63,059 nt of DNA. It comes from Bacillota bacterium. Lineage in GTDB: Bacteria; Bacillota; Clostridia; Lachnospirales; Lachnospiraceae. The notes under the pieces are model-generated. The model was not told where the DNA came from and searched no databases. It saw nothing but the letters and a program-made list of their open reading frames with translations. The stretch's first letter is position 1. The number at the start of each line of letters is the position of its first letter. This document shows positions 33,965 to 42,623 of this stretch, one piece after another. The stretch is from positions 1-63,059 of the forward strand of contig JAEZZQ010000029.1 of NCBI GenBank assembly GCA_023442465.1, given 5' to 3'. The position numbers and the translations under genes are program-made.

Positions 33965-36133
33965 ATGGAAAAGGAATTATATAATAAAAGAAAAAATTTA
34001 ATAGGCGAGTTGATTCAGGATGAGATGTATGTTCCCATGAAAGAAAAGGAAATGGCGGCATTCATGCAAGTATCGAAAGAGGACAGAGCAGAATTTCACA
34101 AAGTCCTTGACGAACTTGTGGCAGAGGGAAAGATAGGCATTACCTCTAAAGGGAAATATACAAAACCTGATGAAAATATAGTAACGGGAATCTTCGTTAG
34201 TAATGCCAAGGGTTTCGGCTTCGTAGAGGTGGAAGGGAGACCGGAAGACTTGTTCATTCCCGAAACGAGAACCGGCGGCGCTTTTCACAAAGACATTGTT
34301 CAGGCAAGGCTTCTTCCCGGACAGAGAGGAAAGCGGCAGGAGGCTGAAATCATCAAGGTGCTTGATCATGGAACGACGCAGATTGTCGGTACCTTTCAGA
34401 AATCGAAGAATTTCGGCTTTGTGATACCGGACAATATAAAGCTGGCATCGGATATCTTCATTCCATTAGAGCGCTCCAAAGGAGCAGTGGATGGCCATAA
34501 GGTGGTGGTAGAAATCACCGATTACGGCAATGAGCAGAAGAATAAGAAGCCGGAAGGAAAAGTCGTAGAAATACTGGGACATATCAACGACCCCGGCGTG
34601 GATATTTTATCTATTGTAAAGAACTTTGAATTGCCCATAGGCTTTGAAGAGAAGGTATTAAACCAGGCTCAGAGAGTATCCTCAGAGGTGTTGGATGCCG
34701 ATAGAGAGGGCAGAGAAGATTTAAGAAACGTACAGATGGTAACGATAGACGGAGAGGATGCGAAAGACCTGGACGATGCGGTCAGCGTGTCCAAAGAGGG
34801 AGAGAATTACTTACTGGGCGTTCATATCGCAGATGTGACTAATTATGTGCAGGAGAATTCGGCTCTTGACAGAGAAGCGCTGAACCGCGGCACAAGCGTC
34901 TATCTGGTAGACCGTGTCATTCCCATGCTGCCCCATGTTCTGTCCAACGGCATATGTTCGCTGAATCAGGGCGTAGACAGACTGGCGCTTAGCTGCCTTA
35001 TGACGGTAAACCCCAAGGGAGAAGTGATTGATTACCGCATTGTGGAGTCTGTAATATGTGTAGACAGACGAATGACCTATACAAGCGTAAAAAAAATACT
35101 GGAGGATAAGGACGAAGCGGAGCGCAGAGAGTATGAAGCCTTCGTTCCCATGTTCGAGCTAATGGAGGAGTTGGCGGGAATCCTGCGGGCTAAGAGAAAG
35201 AAACGAGGCTCCATAGATTTCGACTTCCCGGAGACGAAAATCATACTGGATAAAGAAGGGCATCCCTTGGAGATAAAGCCTTATGAACGAAATACGGCGA
35301 CAAAAATCATCGAGGATTTCATGCTTTTGGCTAACGAAACGGTAGCGCAGTATTTTTATTGGCTGGAGCTTCCATTCGTATATAGAATACACGATAACCC
35401 GGATCCGGAAAAAATCATGCAGCTAAGCGTGTTCATCAGTAACTTCGGCTACGGGCTCAAGTCTTCTAAGGAGGATGTGCACCCCAAGGAAATTCAGAAA
35501 CTTCTTGGAAAAATAGAGGGGACGCCGGAAGAGGCGCTAATCAGCAGACTTACGCTGCGAAGCATGAAGCGGGCGAAATATTCCGTAGAATGTACCGGAC
35601 ATTTTGGTCTGGCCTGTGAGTATTATTGTCACTTTACTTCTCCCATCCGGAGATATCCTGACTTACAGATACACAGGATTATTAAGGAACAGCTTAGGGG
35701 ACGCTTGAAGGAGAACCGCATTCTTCATTACAATGAGATTCTTCCGGCAGTGGCGGACCGTTCCTCCAGGATGGAAAGGCGTGCGGACGAGGCGGAAAGA
35801 GAGACAGACAAATTAAAGAAAACGGAATACATGGAAAAGCATATCGGAGAACGCTTCGAAGGAGTGATTTCCGGTATTACGAGCTGGGGCATCTATGTGG
35901 AGCTTCCCAATACCGTAGAGGGGCTTATACACGTTTCATCGTTGATGGGAGATTATTTCTATTACGATGAGGCGAATTATGAGATGGTAGGAAGGGACTT
36001 TGGCAAGAAGTATAAATTGGGAGAGAGGATCGCGGTAATCGTGCATGGCACCGATCGTTTTGCGAGAACTGTGGACTTTTTGGAGGATGATGATTATGGC
36101 GAAAGAAGCGATGAAGCTGGTTGCGAACAATAA
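33965..36133 (+). CDS. rnr: Ribonuclease R
   Basis: This 3'-5' exoribonuclease degrades structured RNA and, with SmpB-tmRNA, damaged messages. The 722 residues comprise an N-terminal helix-turn-helix-like domain, cold-shock domains (about 68-225), the RNB catalytic domain with Asp262, Asp265, Asp270 and Asp271 in DGEDAKDLDDAV, and a C-terminal S1 domain (about 630-705). Its end overlaps the smpB start by 38 bases, matching the shared role of these genes in trans-translation. The start follows CGGAGAGAG. Confidence 0.96.
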   Translation: MEKELYNKRKNLIGELIQDEMYVPMKEKEMAAFMQVSKEDRAEFHKVLDELVAEGKIGITSKGKYTKPDENIVTGIFVSNAKGFGFVEVEGRPEDLFIPETRTGGAFHKDIVQARLLPGQRGKRQEAEIIKVLDHGTTQIVGTFQKSKNFGFVIPDNIKLASDIFIPLERSKGAVDGHKVVVEITDYGNEQKNKKPEGKVVEILGHINDPGVDILSIVKNFELPIGFEEKVLNQAQRVSSEVLDADREGREDLRNVQMVTIDGEDAKDLDDAVSVSKEGENYLLGVHIADVTNYVQENSALDREALNRGTSVYLVDRVIPMLPHVLSNGICSLNQGVDRLALSCLMTVNPKGEVIDYRIVESVICVDRRMTYTSVKKILEDKDEAERREYEAFVPMFELMEELAGILRAKRKKRGSIDFDFPETKIILDKEGHPLEIKPYERNTATKIIEDFMLLANETVAQYFYWLELPFVYRIHDNPDPEKIMQLSVFISNFGYGLKSSKEDVHPKEIQKLLGKIEGTPEEALISRLTLRSMKRAKYSVECTGHFGLACEYYCHFTSPIRRYPDLQIHRIIKEQLRGRLKENRILHYNEILPAVADRSSRMERRADEAERETDKLKKTEYMEKHIGERFEGVISGITSWGIYVELPNTVEGLIHVSSLMGDYFYYDEANYEMVGRDFGKKYKLGERIAVIVHGTDRFARTVDFLEDDDYGERSDEAGCEQ

Positions 36134-36563
36134 AAAAGCATACCACGATTATTTTATAGAGGAAAAGTACGAGGCGGGAATCGTTCTTCACGGGACTGAG
36201 GTAAAGTCTATGCGCATGGGAAAGTGCAGCATTAAGGAAGCTTTTATCCGTATTGATAACGGCGAGATGTTCGCCTATGGAATGCATGTCAGTCCCTATG
36301 AAAAAGGCAATATCTTCAATAAGGACCCGCTTCGGGTGAAGAAGCTTTTACTCCACAAGCAGGAAATCAATAAGCTTACCGGCCAGATTGCCGAAAAAGG
36401 CTATACCCTCGTTCCTCTTCAGGTATACTTCAAGGACGGCATGGCGAAGGTAGAGATCGGCCTCGCAAAAGGTAAAAAGCTCTACGACAAGAGACAGGAT
36501 ATCGCCAAAAAGGATCAAAAAAGAGAAGTGGAAAAAGAAATGAAAATGAAGCTTCGGGGATAA
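36096..36563 (+). CDS. smpB: SsrA-binding protein SmpB
   Basis: It binds tmRNA and brings it to stalled ribosomes. The 155-residue protein shows NKKAYHDYFIEEKYEAGIVL, GTEVKSMR and the basic C-terminal tail KLYDKRQDIAKKDQKREVEK required for function. The start ATG at 36096 has GGAGG about 10 bases upstream; earlier in-frame ATGs have no homology to the family. It overlaps the 3' end of rnr and lies 267 bases from ssrA. Confidence 0.96.
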   Translation: MAKEAMKLVANNKKAYHDYFIEEKYEAGIVLHGTEVKSMRMGKCSIKEAFIRIDNGEMFAYGMHVSPYEKGNIFNKDPLRVKKLLLHKQEINKLTGQIAEKGYTLVPLQVYFKDGMAKVEIGLAKGKKLYDKRQDIAKKDQKREVEKEMKMKLRG

Positions 36564-36571
36564 TTTGAATA

Positions 36572-36654
36572 AAAACAGATTCAAAGTGAAAACAGATTCA
36601 AAGTAAAAAAAATTAAAGTAAAAACAAAATCAAAGTAAAAAATAGATTCAAATA
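36572..36654 (+). repeat. Degenerate 17-base A-rich tandem repeat upstream of ssrA
   Basis: About five consecutive units resemble AAAACAGATTCAAAGTA. The first two differ by a single base and later ones have decayed. A further single unit follows near 36670. It has no coding potential and lies between smpB and the ssrA promoter. Confidence 0.7.
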
Positions 36655-36746
36655 TAAAAAGTTTTAATAAAAACAGATTGAAACGGAATGGTTGAAAGAA
36701 AATATAATAAAATAAAAATAAAAAGAATAAAATAAATTGGTTTGGA

Positions 36747-36775
36747 TTGAATGTTACTTAAAATTGCTTTATAAT
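36747..36775 (+). promoter_or_regulatory. ssrA promoter
   Basis: TTGAAT and TATAAT are spaced 17 bases apart. The predicted start is about 48 bases before the mature tmRNA 5' end, leaving a leader removed by RNase P. Confidence 0.75.
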
Positions 36776-36829
36776 GATTTCAAGGAACCGAAACATTTTT
36801 CAATGTTACACCGGCAGTTAATTGAATAA

Positions 36830-37176
36830 GGGATAGTAAAGGTTTCGACAGGGGCCTTGCAGCTGGAGAAGCTATCCGCAGGCGATGCGTCAAATCGCAA
36901 AAATAAATATAAACGCTGAAGACAATTTAGCATACGCTGCCTAATGGCAGCTGTCCGACTTAGTGCACCTATACATTAAGAACCGGGCATCGACTATGTA
37001 GGAAACGACACGGGCAAAGCTTTGAGCCCGCGGGCGTATTATGAAGCTACTGAAAACATTGGGGTGTCAATTTCCTGATGTAGGAGGGAATGTGGGGTAA
37101 CCCGAAATAATTGACTATGATAGTAGAAGGACAGGGAATGGGTTTTTGGACGCGGGTTCGACTCCCGCCTATTCCA
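36830..37176 (+). ncRNA. ssrA: Transfer-messenger RNA
   Basis: It rescues stalled ribosomes by acting as tRNA-Ala and as a short message. The acceptor stem GGGATAG/CTATTCC carries the G3-U70 wobble used by alanyl-tRNA synthetase; discriminator A is at 37176 and CCA is not encoded. The T-arm is GCGGGTTCGACTCCCGC. The resume codon GCA at 36897 opens the tag reading AKINI-NAEDNLAYAA, stopping at TAA 36942-36944. Length is 347 bases. Gene order after smpB and the conserved AAAGGTTTCGACAGGGG start support it. Confidence 0.96.
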
Positions 37177-37181
37177 TCCAG

Positions 37182-37223
37182 AAGACATATCGTTCCGACT
37201 AAAGGATGGTATGTCTTTTTTTT
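37182..37223 (+). terminator. ssrA terminator
   Basis: AAGACATA (37182-37189) pairs with TATGTCTT (37210-37217), followed by a run of Us to 37223. Confidence 0.85.
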
Positions 37224-37276
37224 ATACATAAAAATGTGATATTATAGATTTAAAGATATTGCATCACGCAGGCAAA
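37185..37276 (+). repeat. Imperfect direct repeat, copy 1 (ssrA terminator plus following promoter region)
   Basis: From ACATATC through ATGTCTTTTTT to CATCACGCAGG it resembles 37976-38062 in order and spacing. It includes the terminator of ssrA and a TATTAT-type -10 for the HAD gene that follows. Confidence 0.6.
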
Positions 37277-37305
37277 CAGGAATTTGCAGGAAGGGATATT
37301 AAGTT

Positions 37306-37896
37306 ATGAAAGCTATCGTATTAGATATGTATGGTGTAATAGTAAAACAAACAGGAGATGATTTTGTTCCATATGTTCAACGGACATTTCCTGATTTAAA
37401 GCCGGAAGAAATATATATACCCTGGTTCAAAGCTGATGCGGGAGAATTAACATCGTTAGAGGTGTGGGAAAGTCTTGGTTTTAAAGGCGATATAGGGAAA
37501 ATTGAAAAAGAATATTTAGATACGATAGAAATAAATGATGGTTTTTTTGATTTTGTATCGTCTGTAAGCAAGCACTGCAAGATGGCTATTATTTCAAATG
37601 ATTCAAGCCGATGGAGTAAATATCTTCGAGAAAAATTTGATATTAATAAATACTTTGACGTGATTAGCATCAGCAGCGATTTGAAAATTCAAAAGCCGGA
37701 TGAGCGTATCTTTCAGCTTACAATAGAACAATTGGGCTGTAAGGCGGAAGATTGTTTATATGTAGATGACAGGGAGGGAAATTTGGAAGCGGCAATAAAA
37801 GTTGGAATGAATGCTGTTTTGTTTAATAGTAGAAATGTTCAATATGAAGGTAAAACTGTTACCGATTTTATCCAACTCACAAATATTTTGTTATGA
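37306..37896 (+). CDS. HAD-superfamily hydrolase
   Basis: The 196-residue phosphatase-like protein has motif I LDMYGVIVK in which the second Asp of DxD is replaced (DMY), motif II ISNDSS, the Lys of KPDERIFQ, and motif IV YVDDREGNLEAA. The altered motif I (DxY instead of DxD) may reduce ordinary phosphatase activity. It resembles the HAD-IA YjjG/YihX group. It stands alone, flanked by the direct repeat at 37185 and 37976, and is AT-richer than the core genes upstream. The substrate is unknown. Confidence 0.85.
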   Translation: MKAIVLDMYGVIVKQTGDDFVPYVQRTFPDLKPEEIYIPWFKADAGELTSLEVWESLGFKGDIGKIEKEYLDTIEINDGFFDFVSSVSKHCKMAIISNDSSRWSKYLREKFDINKYFDVISISSDLKIQKPDERIFQLTIEQLGCKAEDCLYVDDREGNLEAAIKVGMNAVLFNSRNVQYEGKTVTDFIQLTNILL

Positions 37897-37975
37897 TATT
37901 GTCAAATTCTAATGGAAGAATCAGACGATGATAACTTCTGCTCAAGCACAAATTTTTTTCACTATTATTACAAAA

Positions 37976-38062
37976 ACATATCTTCCACAAGAGAAAGAGA
38001 TGTCTTTTTTATTGGGAAAATGCGGTATAATAAATTCAAAATTATTACATCACATAGATAAA
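37976..38062 (+). repeat. Imperfect direct repeat, copy 2
   Basis: ACATATC, then ATGTCTTTTTTAT, GGTATAATA and ATTACATCACATAG correspond in order to copy 1 at 37185. The hairpin is weaker than in copy 1. It provides a TATAAT for the next gene. Confidence 0.55.
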
Positions 38063-38122
38063 AAGAAACCTATCAGGCAGCCTTAAACTGCAGAGTATTA
38101 ATATTAGGTGAGGGAGAATGAT

Positions 38123-38653
38123 ATGATATTACCTAAAATCCGTGATAAAAGATTCATTACAGTTCGCCGCGGCGGTACATTATTAGAGGAAGACCATCAT
38201 CTGTTAGCGATTTGGGCGTCACAATGCGCTCAGCATGTGTTGCACTATTTTGAAGAAATTCGTCCGGAGGATGACCGTCCGCGCCGCGCTATCGAATCAA
38301 CCCAAGCTTGGGTGAACGGTGAAATTACAATGAAACAGGCGCGCTTTGCCGCCGGCGCGTCACAAGACGCGGCAAGAGAAGTAAAAGAAGTGTCAGAAGC
38401 GGCGAAACTGGCAGCTCTATCAGCCGGTCAGGCAGCGGTAGTGGCTCATGTTGCTGCGCATGAATTAGGAGCGGCAGCCTATGCGATCCGGGCTGTTATG
38501 GCAGCTTCACCGGAAGACAAAAGGGAAATGTTCAGGCACCAAGAGTGTCAATGGCAACGGGATAGACTTCCGGAAAGAATTCGCAGTCTCGTAATTGATG
38601 ATGAGCGTTTGAGAAATGATATTTGCTGGTCTGTGTTCAGTGAGAATTTGTAA
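38123..38653 (+). CDS. Putative immunity protein, Imm5-like
   Basis: The 176-residue soluble helical protein has the pattern RPRRAIESTQAWVNGEI...AAREV...AGQAAVVAHVAAHELGAAAYA, matching the family annotated as putative immunity protein (Imm5-like), Ala-rich with conserved His and Arg. A homologous domain is fused to DUF1905 at 56496. AGGGAGA at 38111-38117 supports the ATG at 38123 rather than an in-frame GTG at 38108. No adjacent toxin gene is seen, so the immunity role is only the family label. It has higher GC than its neighbours. Confidence 0.75.
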   Translation: MILPKIRDKRFITVRRGGTLLEEDHHLLAIWASQCAQHVLHYFEEIRPEDDRPRRAIESTQAWVNGEITMKQARFAAGASQDAAREVKEVSEAAKLAALSAGQAAVVAHVAAHELGAAAYAIRAVMAASPEDKREMFRHQECQWQRDRLPERIRSLVIDDERLRNDICWSVFSENL

Positions 38654-38717
38654 AAGATAATACAAGGTTCAAATTCCAATTTATCTGTAAGTTAGAATGT
38701 AATTTATGGAGCAGTTT

Positions 38718-39136
38718 ATGATAACAACAAAGAGATTAGTAATAAAACCTTATTCTGATGAAGATCAAGAGAATATGATACGATTGCTAATGAGTGAAAA
38801 TCAGATGATCATTATGAATTTGGTATTTATAAGAACAATCGACTGATCGGCTGGGTAAATGATGTATATAAAGATACGGGTAAAATAGAATTGGGTTATG
38901 TTATTGATCCGGATTATCATAATAATGGTTATGCAACAGAAGTGCTGAAAGCAGTTATTGAAGATATATTCTTAAAAGGATTCAATGAGATCATCACAGG
39001 AACTTTCGCAATAAATAAAGCAAGTATCAGAGTGATGGAAAAGTGCGGAATGAAACGGATAGACCGGGAAGAAGATATAGCCTATCAGGATAAATTACAG
39101 CATTGTATTTATTATGCAATAAAAAGAGAACGATAA
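38718..39136 (+). pseudogene. Broken GNAT acetyltransferase gene
   Basis: The frame from ATG 38718 (MITTKRLVIKPYSDEDQENM) resembles the start of a GNAT protein but stops soon after. A second frame, from about 38806, carries the rest: YEFGIYKNNRLIGWV, LGYVIDPDYHNNGYATEVLKA (acetyl-CoA site region) and VMEKCGMK. The usual 50 or so residues between these parts are missing, so an internal deletion with frameshift is the best explanation. An intact short protein from 38891 would lack half of the fold. Confidence 0.8.
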
Positions 39137-39184
39137 CTTTCAGAAAGTAGAATAAATACAGATATTATCTGGCGGGGTGAAAAA

Positions 39185-39745
39185 ATGACAGTAGTTTATT
39201 TCATAAGACATGCGGAACCAAACTATAAGAATCATAACGACGAGTTGCGGGAGCTCACCGAGAAAGGTCTGGCAGACAGGAAGCTTGTTACGGATTTTCT
39301 GAGCGACAAAAATATTGATGTAGTTTTATCTAGCCCTTATAAACGTTCTATTGACACCGTAAAACATTTTGCGGATAAATACGGCCGTCAAGTAATAACT
39401 ATCTCTGATTTCAGGGAGAGAAAAGTCGACAGTGTTTGGATCGATGATTTTACTGCATTCAGCGAACGGCAATGGATAGATTTTGATTACAAACTTACCG
39501 ATGGTGAAACATTGAGAGAGGTACAAAGCAGGAATATTGCTGCTCTGGAATGGGTTCTGAAAGAATATAAAAATAAAAATATCGTTGTTGGCAGTCATGG
39601 CACCGCGTTAAGTACGATTATTAATTACTATGATTCTTCTTTCGGGTATCTCTCTTTCAAAAAAATTAAAGCGCTTATGCCCTGGATTGTAAAATTTACA
39701 TTTGACGGGGATTTCTTGCAAAGCATTGAGATGATTGATGTTTAG
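39185..39745 (+). CDS. Histidine phosphatase family protein
   Basis: The 186-residue phosphoglycerate-mutase-like protein has the catalytic RHAEP motif at residues 8-12, with His9 the phosphate acceptor, Arg53 region SSPYKRSIDT, and the second His in GSHGTAL. Family members dephosphorylate small molecules; the substrate is unknown here. GGGGTG precedes the ATG. It is a single gene in the AT-rich accessory stretch. Confidence 0.88.
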   Translation: MTVVYFIRHAEPNYKNHNDELRELTEKGLADRKLVTDFLSDKNIDVVLSSPYKRSIDTVKHFADKYGRQVITISDFRERKVDSVWIDDFTAFSERQWIDFDYKLTDGETLREVQSRNIAALEWVLKEYKNKNIVVGSHGTALSTIINYYDSSFGYLSFKKIKALMPWIVKFTFDGDFLQSIEMIDV

Positions 39746-39828
39746 CCTTTACCTACTAATTGCGGCACAAAAAGTCGGGATGAAATAAATATTAATCCTA
39801 TAATTGTAATCAGAGAGGAGAAGGATAA

Positions 39829-40698
39829 ATGGACTGGATAAAACAGCTTAACGAGGTTATGGACTATATCGATGACAATTTACAAAGCAAAATATCATAT
39901 GACAGCATCTCTGAGATTGCATGCTGCTCGATATACAACTTTCAAAGAATGTTTTCTTATATCGCACAAATCCCATTGTCTGAATATATCAGAAATCGCA
40001 GGATGACACTGGCGGCTTTCGATGTCATAAAAGGTGACGAAAGAATCATTGATATTGCTTTGAAGTATGGCTATGATTCGCAGGATGCTTTTTCACGGGC
40101 TTTTAAAAATTTCCATGGAGTATTGCCGTCAAAAGCAAGAAATGAATCAGTGATGCTTAAATCCTGTCCTAAGCTCTCCTTTCAAATTATGATTAAAGGA
40201 GCAGACAAAATGAGGTATCAGATTGAGCAATGGCCTGCATTTAAAGTAGCAGGAATATCCAACAGGATTAAAACAGATAAAGCTTTTGAACTTGTGCCGC
40301 AAATATGGGATAAGGCGTGGAAAGACGGTACTATGCAAAAATTCATGAAGTTTTTCCCTGATTATCGCCCTGCCGGCTTTCTGGGAATTGCCGCCGGAGG
40401 AGGGTGGGGCAGTTCGGAAGAAATGGATTATATTTTAGCCGTTACAAACCATGTGGATACACCGGATTGCACCTATATCTCTCCCCCGGCAGGAATGACG
40501 GAGTTTTCTTATCCTGCGGCAACATGGGTAATCATCAATGCGGACGGTAAGATTCCGGATGCAGTACAGGATGTTTATCAGAAGTTTTATTCTGAATGGC
40601 TGCCGAGTTCAGGCTATAAGCTTTCGGATCTGCCTGTATTTGAATGCTATATGCAAGAAAATCACCAGGAAGTATGGATAGCGATTGAGGAAGCATGA
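39829..40698 (+). CDS. AraC-family regulator with GyrI-like effector domain
   Basis: The N-terminal AraC DNA-binding domain (residues about 5-105) has YDSISEIACCSIYNFQRMF and IIDIALKYGYDSQDAFSRAF. The C-terminal domain (about 125-289) is of the effector-binding GyrI/BmrR C-terminal type. Family members sense drugs or other small hydrophobic ligands. GAGGAGAAGG precedes the ATG. Its target is unknown; the gene immediately downstream is only a remnant. Confidence 0.9.
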   Translation: MDWIKQLNEVMDYIDDNLQSKISYDSISEIACCSIYNFQRMFSYIAQIPLSEYIRNRRMTLAAFDVIKGDERIIDIALKYGYDSQDAFSRAFKNFHGVLPSKARNESVMLKSCPKLSFQIMIKGADKMRYQIEQWPAFKVAGISNRIKTDKAFELVPQIWDKAWKDGTMQKFMKFFPDYRPAGFLGIAAGGGWGSSEEMDYILAVTNHVDTPDCTYISPPAGMTEFSYPAATWVIINADGKIPDAVQDVYQKFYSEWLPSSGYKLSDLPVFECYMQENHQEVWIAIEEA

Positions 40699-40726
40699 TG
40701 AATATTGAAAAAGGAAAATGTAGGGT

Positions 40727-40867
40727 AGAAAGCTGTTCGAGGCACTGGATTTATACCATATTCCTCATGCCGAAAAAATGAAATATACCAGAGGGAAGCC
40801 GGTGGAACTTCCTAAGTGTTGTATTTTAAGCGGGCATGGTCATTTTTTACTTCAATATGACGGCTAA
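40727..40867 (+). pseudogene. Possible gene remnant, 46 codons to a stop
   Basis: An open frame without a start codon encodes RKLFEALDLYHIPHAEKMKY and continues to GHGHFLLQYDG before TAA. It is preceded by an in-frame TAG. It reads like the end of a real protein, but no family was recognised. It lies in the 358-base gap between the AraC and HAD genes. Confidence 0.35.
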
Positions 40868-40919
40868 GTTATAGCTAATAGCCTTGCTATTTCAGAAAAA
40901 CTTTTTCCATCACCTTTAC

Positions 40920-40975
40920 AAAAGGCCATAGCTTTCTTCCAAGTGGTACGTACATCAGGGAGCTATGGCTTTTCT
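40920..40975 (+). terminator. Hairpin resembling a terminator
   Basis: AAAAGGCCATAGCT (40920-40933) pairs with AGCTATGGCTTTT (40961-40973) with one bulged G, followed by TTTTC. It may end transcription of the AraC gene or the decayed gene after it. Confidence 0.55.
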
Positions 40976-41056
40976 TATGCAGTAAAGCATGGTATTATAG
41001 ATTTTAGGTTTAGGTGTTCACTTATAGAAATAAAAATTTGTATTAGGAGAAAACAG

Positions 41057-41833
41057 ATGGAAAATATAAAGATTGCTTTTTTTGATATAGATGGAACATT
41101 AATTGATATAAATAAAAAAAAGATGACAAAGAGAATAGAAGAAACATTGATCCGATTAAAGCAAAATAAAATTATTATTTGTATTGCTACTGGAAGACCG
41201 CTTAAAAGTGTACCTCACTTTCCGAATATCGAATTTGACGCATTTCTGACATTTAATGCATCGTATTGCTGTACGAAAAATGAAATTATCTATAAAAATC
41301 CTATACCGCCATCTGATGTGCAAACAATCATAGAGAATGCGGGAAAAATTCATCGCCCGGTTTCAATCGCCAGTGTGACCAGGATGGGAGCGAATGGTAA
41401 AGATCAGGATTTAATAGATTATTTTGCAATATCTGATCAATTGGTAGAAGTTGCGGATGATTTTGATGATTTAAAAAAAGACGATATCTATCAAATTATG
41501 ATGGGATGTTATAAAGAAGAATATGGCCAAGTTTTAAATGATGTAGAAGGGGCTAAAATTACAGCATGGTGGCCTAGAGCAGTAGACATCATACCGGCAA
41601 ATGGGGGAAAAGGATTAGGTGTAGAAAAGATTCTTAACTATTATAATTTAAAAAAAGAAGAAGCAATTGCTTTTGGAGATGGAACAAATGACATTGAAAT
41701 GTTACAAGCTGTCGGTACCGGCGTGGCAATGGGCAATGCAACAAATGATGTAAAAGATATAGCTGATGATACATGTGAAAGTGTTGCGGAAGATGGAATT
41801 TATTTCTATTGTAAGAAAAATCATTTAATTTAA
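41057..41833 (+). CDS. Cof-type HAD hydrolase
   Basis: The 258-residue class II HAD phosphatase has motif I FFDIDGTLID, motif II ATGRP, and the C-terminal GGKGLGVEKIL and FGDGTNDIEMLQ with metal-binding Asp residues. The cap domain lies between. Family members dephosphorylate sugar phosphates, flavin or nucleotide phosphates. The frame is open upstream to 40943, but AGGAG at 41045-41049 and motif I position fix the ATG at 41057. Confidence 0.92.
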   Translation: MENIKIAFFDIDGTLIDINKKKMTKRIEETLIRLKQNKIIICIATGRPLKSVPHFPNIEFDAFLTFNASYCCTKNEIIYKNPIPPSDVQTIIENAGKIHRPVSIASVTRMGANGKDQDLIDYFAISDQLVEVADDFDDLKKDDIYQIMMGCYKEEYGQVLNDVEGAKITAWWPRAVDIIPANGGKGLGVEKILNYYNLKKEEAIAFGDGTNDIEMLQAVGTGVAMGNATNDVKDIADDTCESVAEDGIYFYCKKNHLI

Positions 41834-41898
41834 AGAGTAAAGTGTGTAGATGGCAGATGGGCAAGCGTTTAAGCAGCAGATGATTTGGAGGGAGAACA

Positions 41899-42246
41899 AT
41901 GTTAAAAAAGGTTAATCTAAAAGATGCAGTAAATCAAGTGGAGAAATTATATGTGTATGATAAAATTGGTAAACTAAATGGGCATACACTGAGCGTAGTA
42001 AATGTCGAGAATAGAACTTTGGACTTTCATGTTCACGAGGATTCAGATGAATTATTTTATGTAATTGAAGGTTGCTTTCATCTTGAGACACAAGAAGGAC
42101 TTATAAAACTTGAGGAAGGTGAGTTAATTATTGTGCCCAAAGGAACTGTACATAGACCAGTTGTAAAAACGCTGACTAAATTTTTGATGATAGAATTAGA
42201 AGGCACCTTAAACAAGGAAAACAGCGGGGATTCTTACGAAGAATAG
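41899..42246 (+). CDS. Cupin-domain protein
   Basis: The single-domain 115-residue beta-barrel has cupin motif 1 DFHVHEDSDELFYVIEG and motif 2 EGELIIVPKGTVHRPV, giving three metal-binding residues (two His and a Glu in motif 1, His in motif 2). Substrate and reaction are unknown. GGAGGGAG precedes the ATG. Confidence 0.9.
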   Translation: MLKKVNLKDAVNQVEKLYVYDKIGKLNGHTLSVVNVENRTLDFHVHEDSDELFYVIEGCFHLETQEGLIKLEEGELIIVPKGTVHRPVVKTLTKFLMIELEGTLNKENSGDSYEE

Positions 42247-42323
42247 TTGAAGACTTTTTCTTTTGGAGAGAAAAAGCATTGGAATAGTAATTGCAATTTC
42301 AATTAGCAAAGAGAGATGATATT

Positions 42324-42578
42324 ATGCATGACGATGAAATTTTGCTTTCAAATTTAGATAAGATTCATACCACTCAAATGGGCATTGACAGAATAAAAAG
42401 AAATTTAGGATTGGATACAGAAGATGTGATAGCGTGGTGTAAAGATAGAATTAAGCTTCCGGAGTGTTCTATAATAAAACAAGGGAAAAATTATTATGCA
42501 ACTATTGATGATTGTATAATAACAGTAAACTCTTATAGCTATACGATTATTACAGCACATAAAGTTAAGGGGAAATAA
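42324..42578 (+). CDS. DUF3781 family protein
   Basis: The 84-residue protein contains DKIHTTQMGIDRIKRNL and DDCIITVNSYSYTIITAHK, the two conserved blocks of DUF3781. The function of the family is unknown. The frame is open from 42291, but the homology begins close to the ATG at 42324 (MHDDEILLSNLDK), which has AGAGAGATG upstream. Confidence 0.8.
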   Translation: MHDDEILLSNLDKIHTTQMGIDRIKRNLGLDTEDVIAWCKDRIKLPECSIIKQGKNYYATIDDCIITVNSYSYTIITAHKVKGK

Positions 42579-42623
42579 TAAGTTTCACTTTATTATCGTA
42601 TGTGGAACAGGTGGAGGTGATTT

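Noticed and set aside
36572..36654. CRISPR-like array upstream of ssrA
   Set aside because: The units are contiguous 17-base tandem repeats without unique spacers, and no cas genes are present.
36830..38062. Active integrative element at ssrA
   Set aside because: No integrase, no excision gene and no copy of the tmRNA 3' end were found downstream; only the terminator and promoter segment is duplicated.
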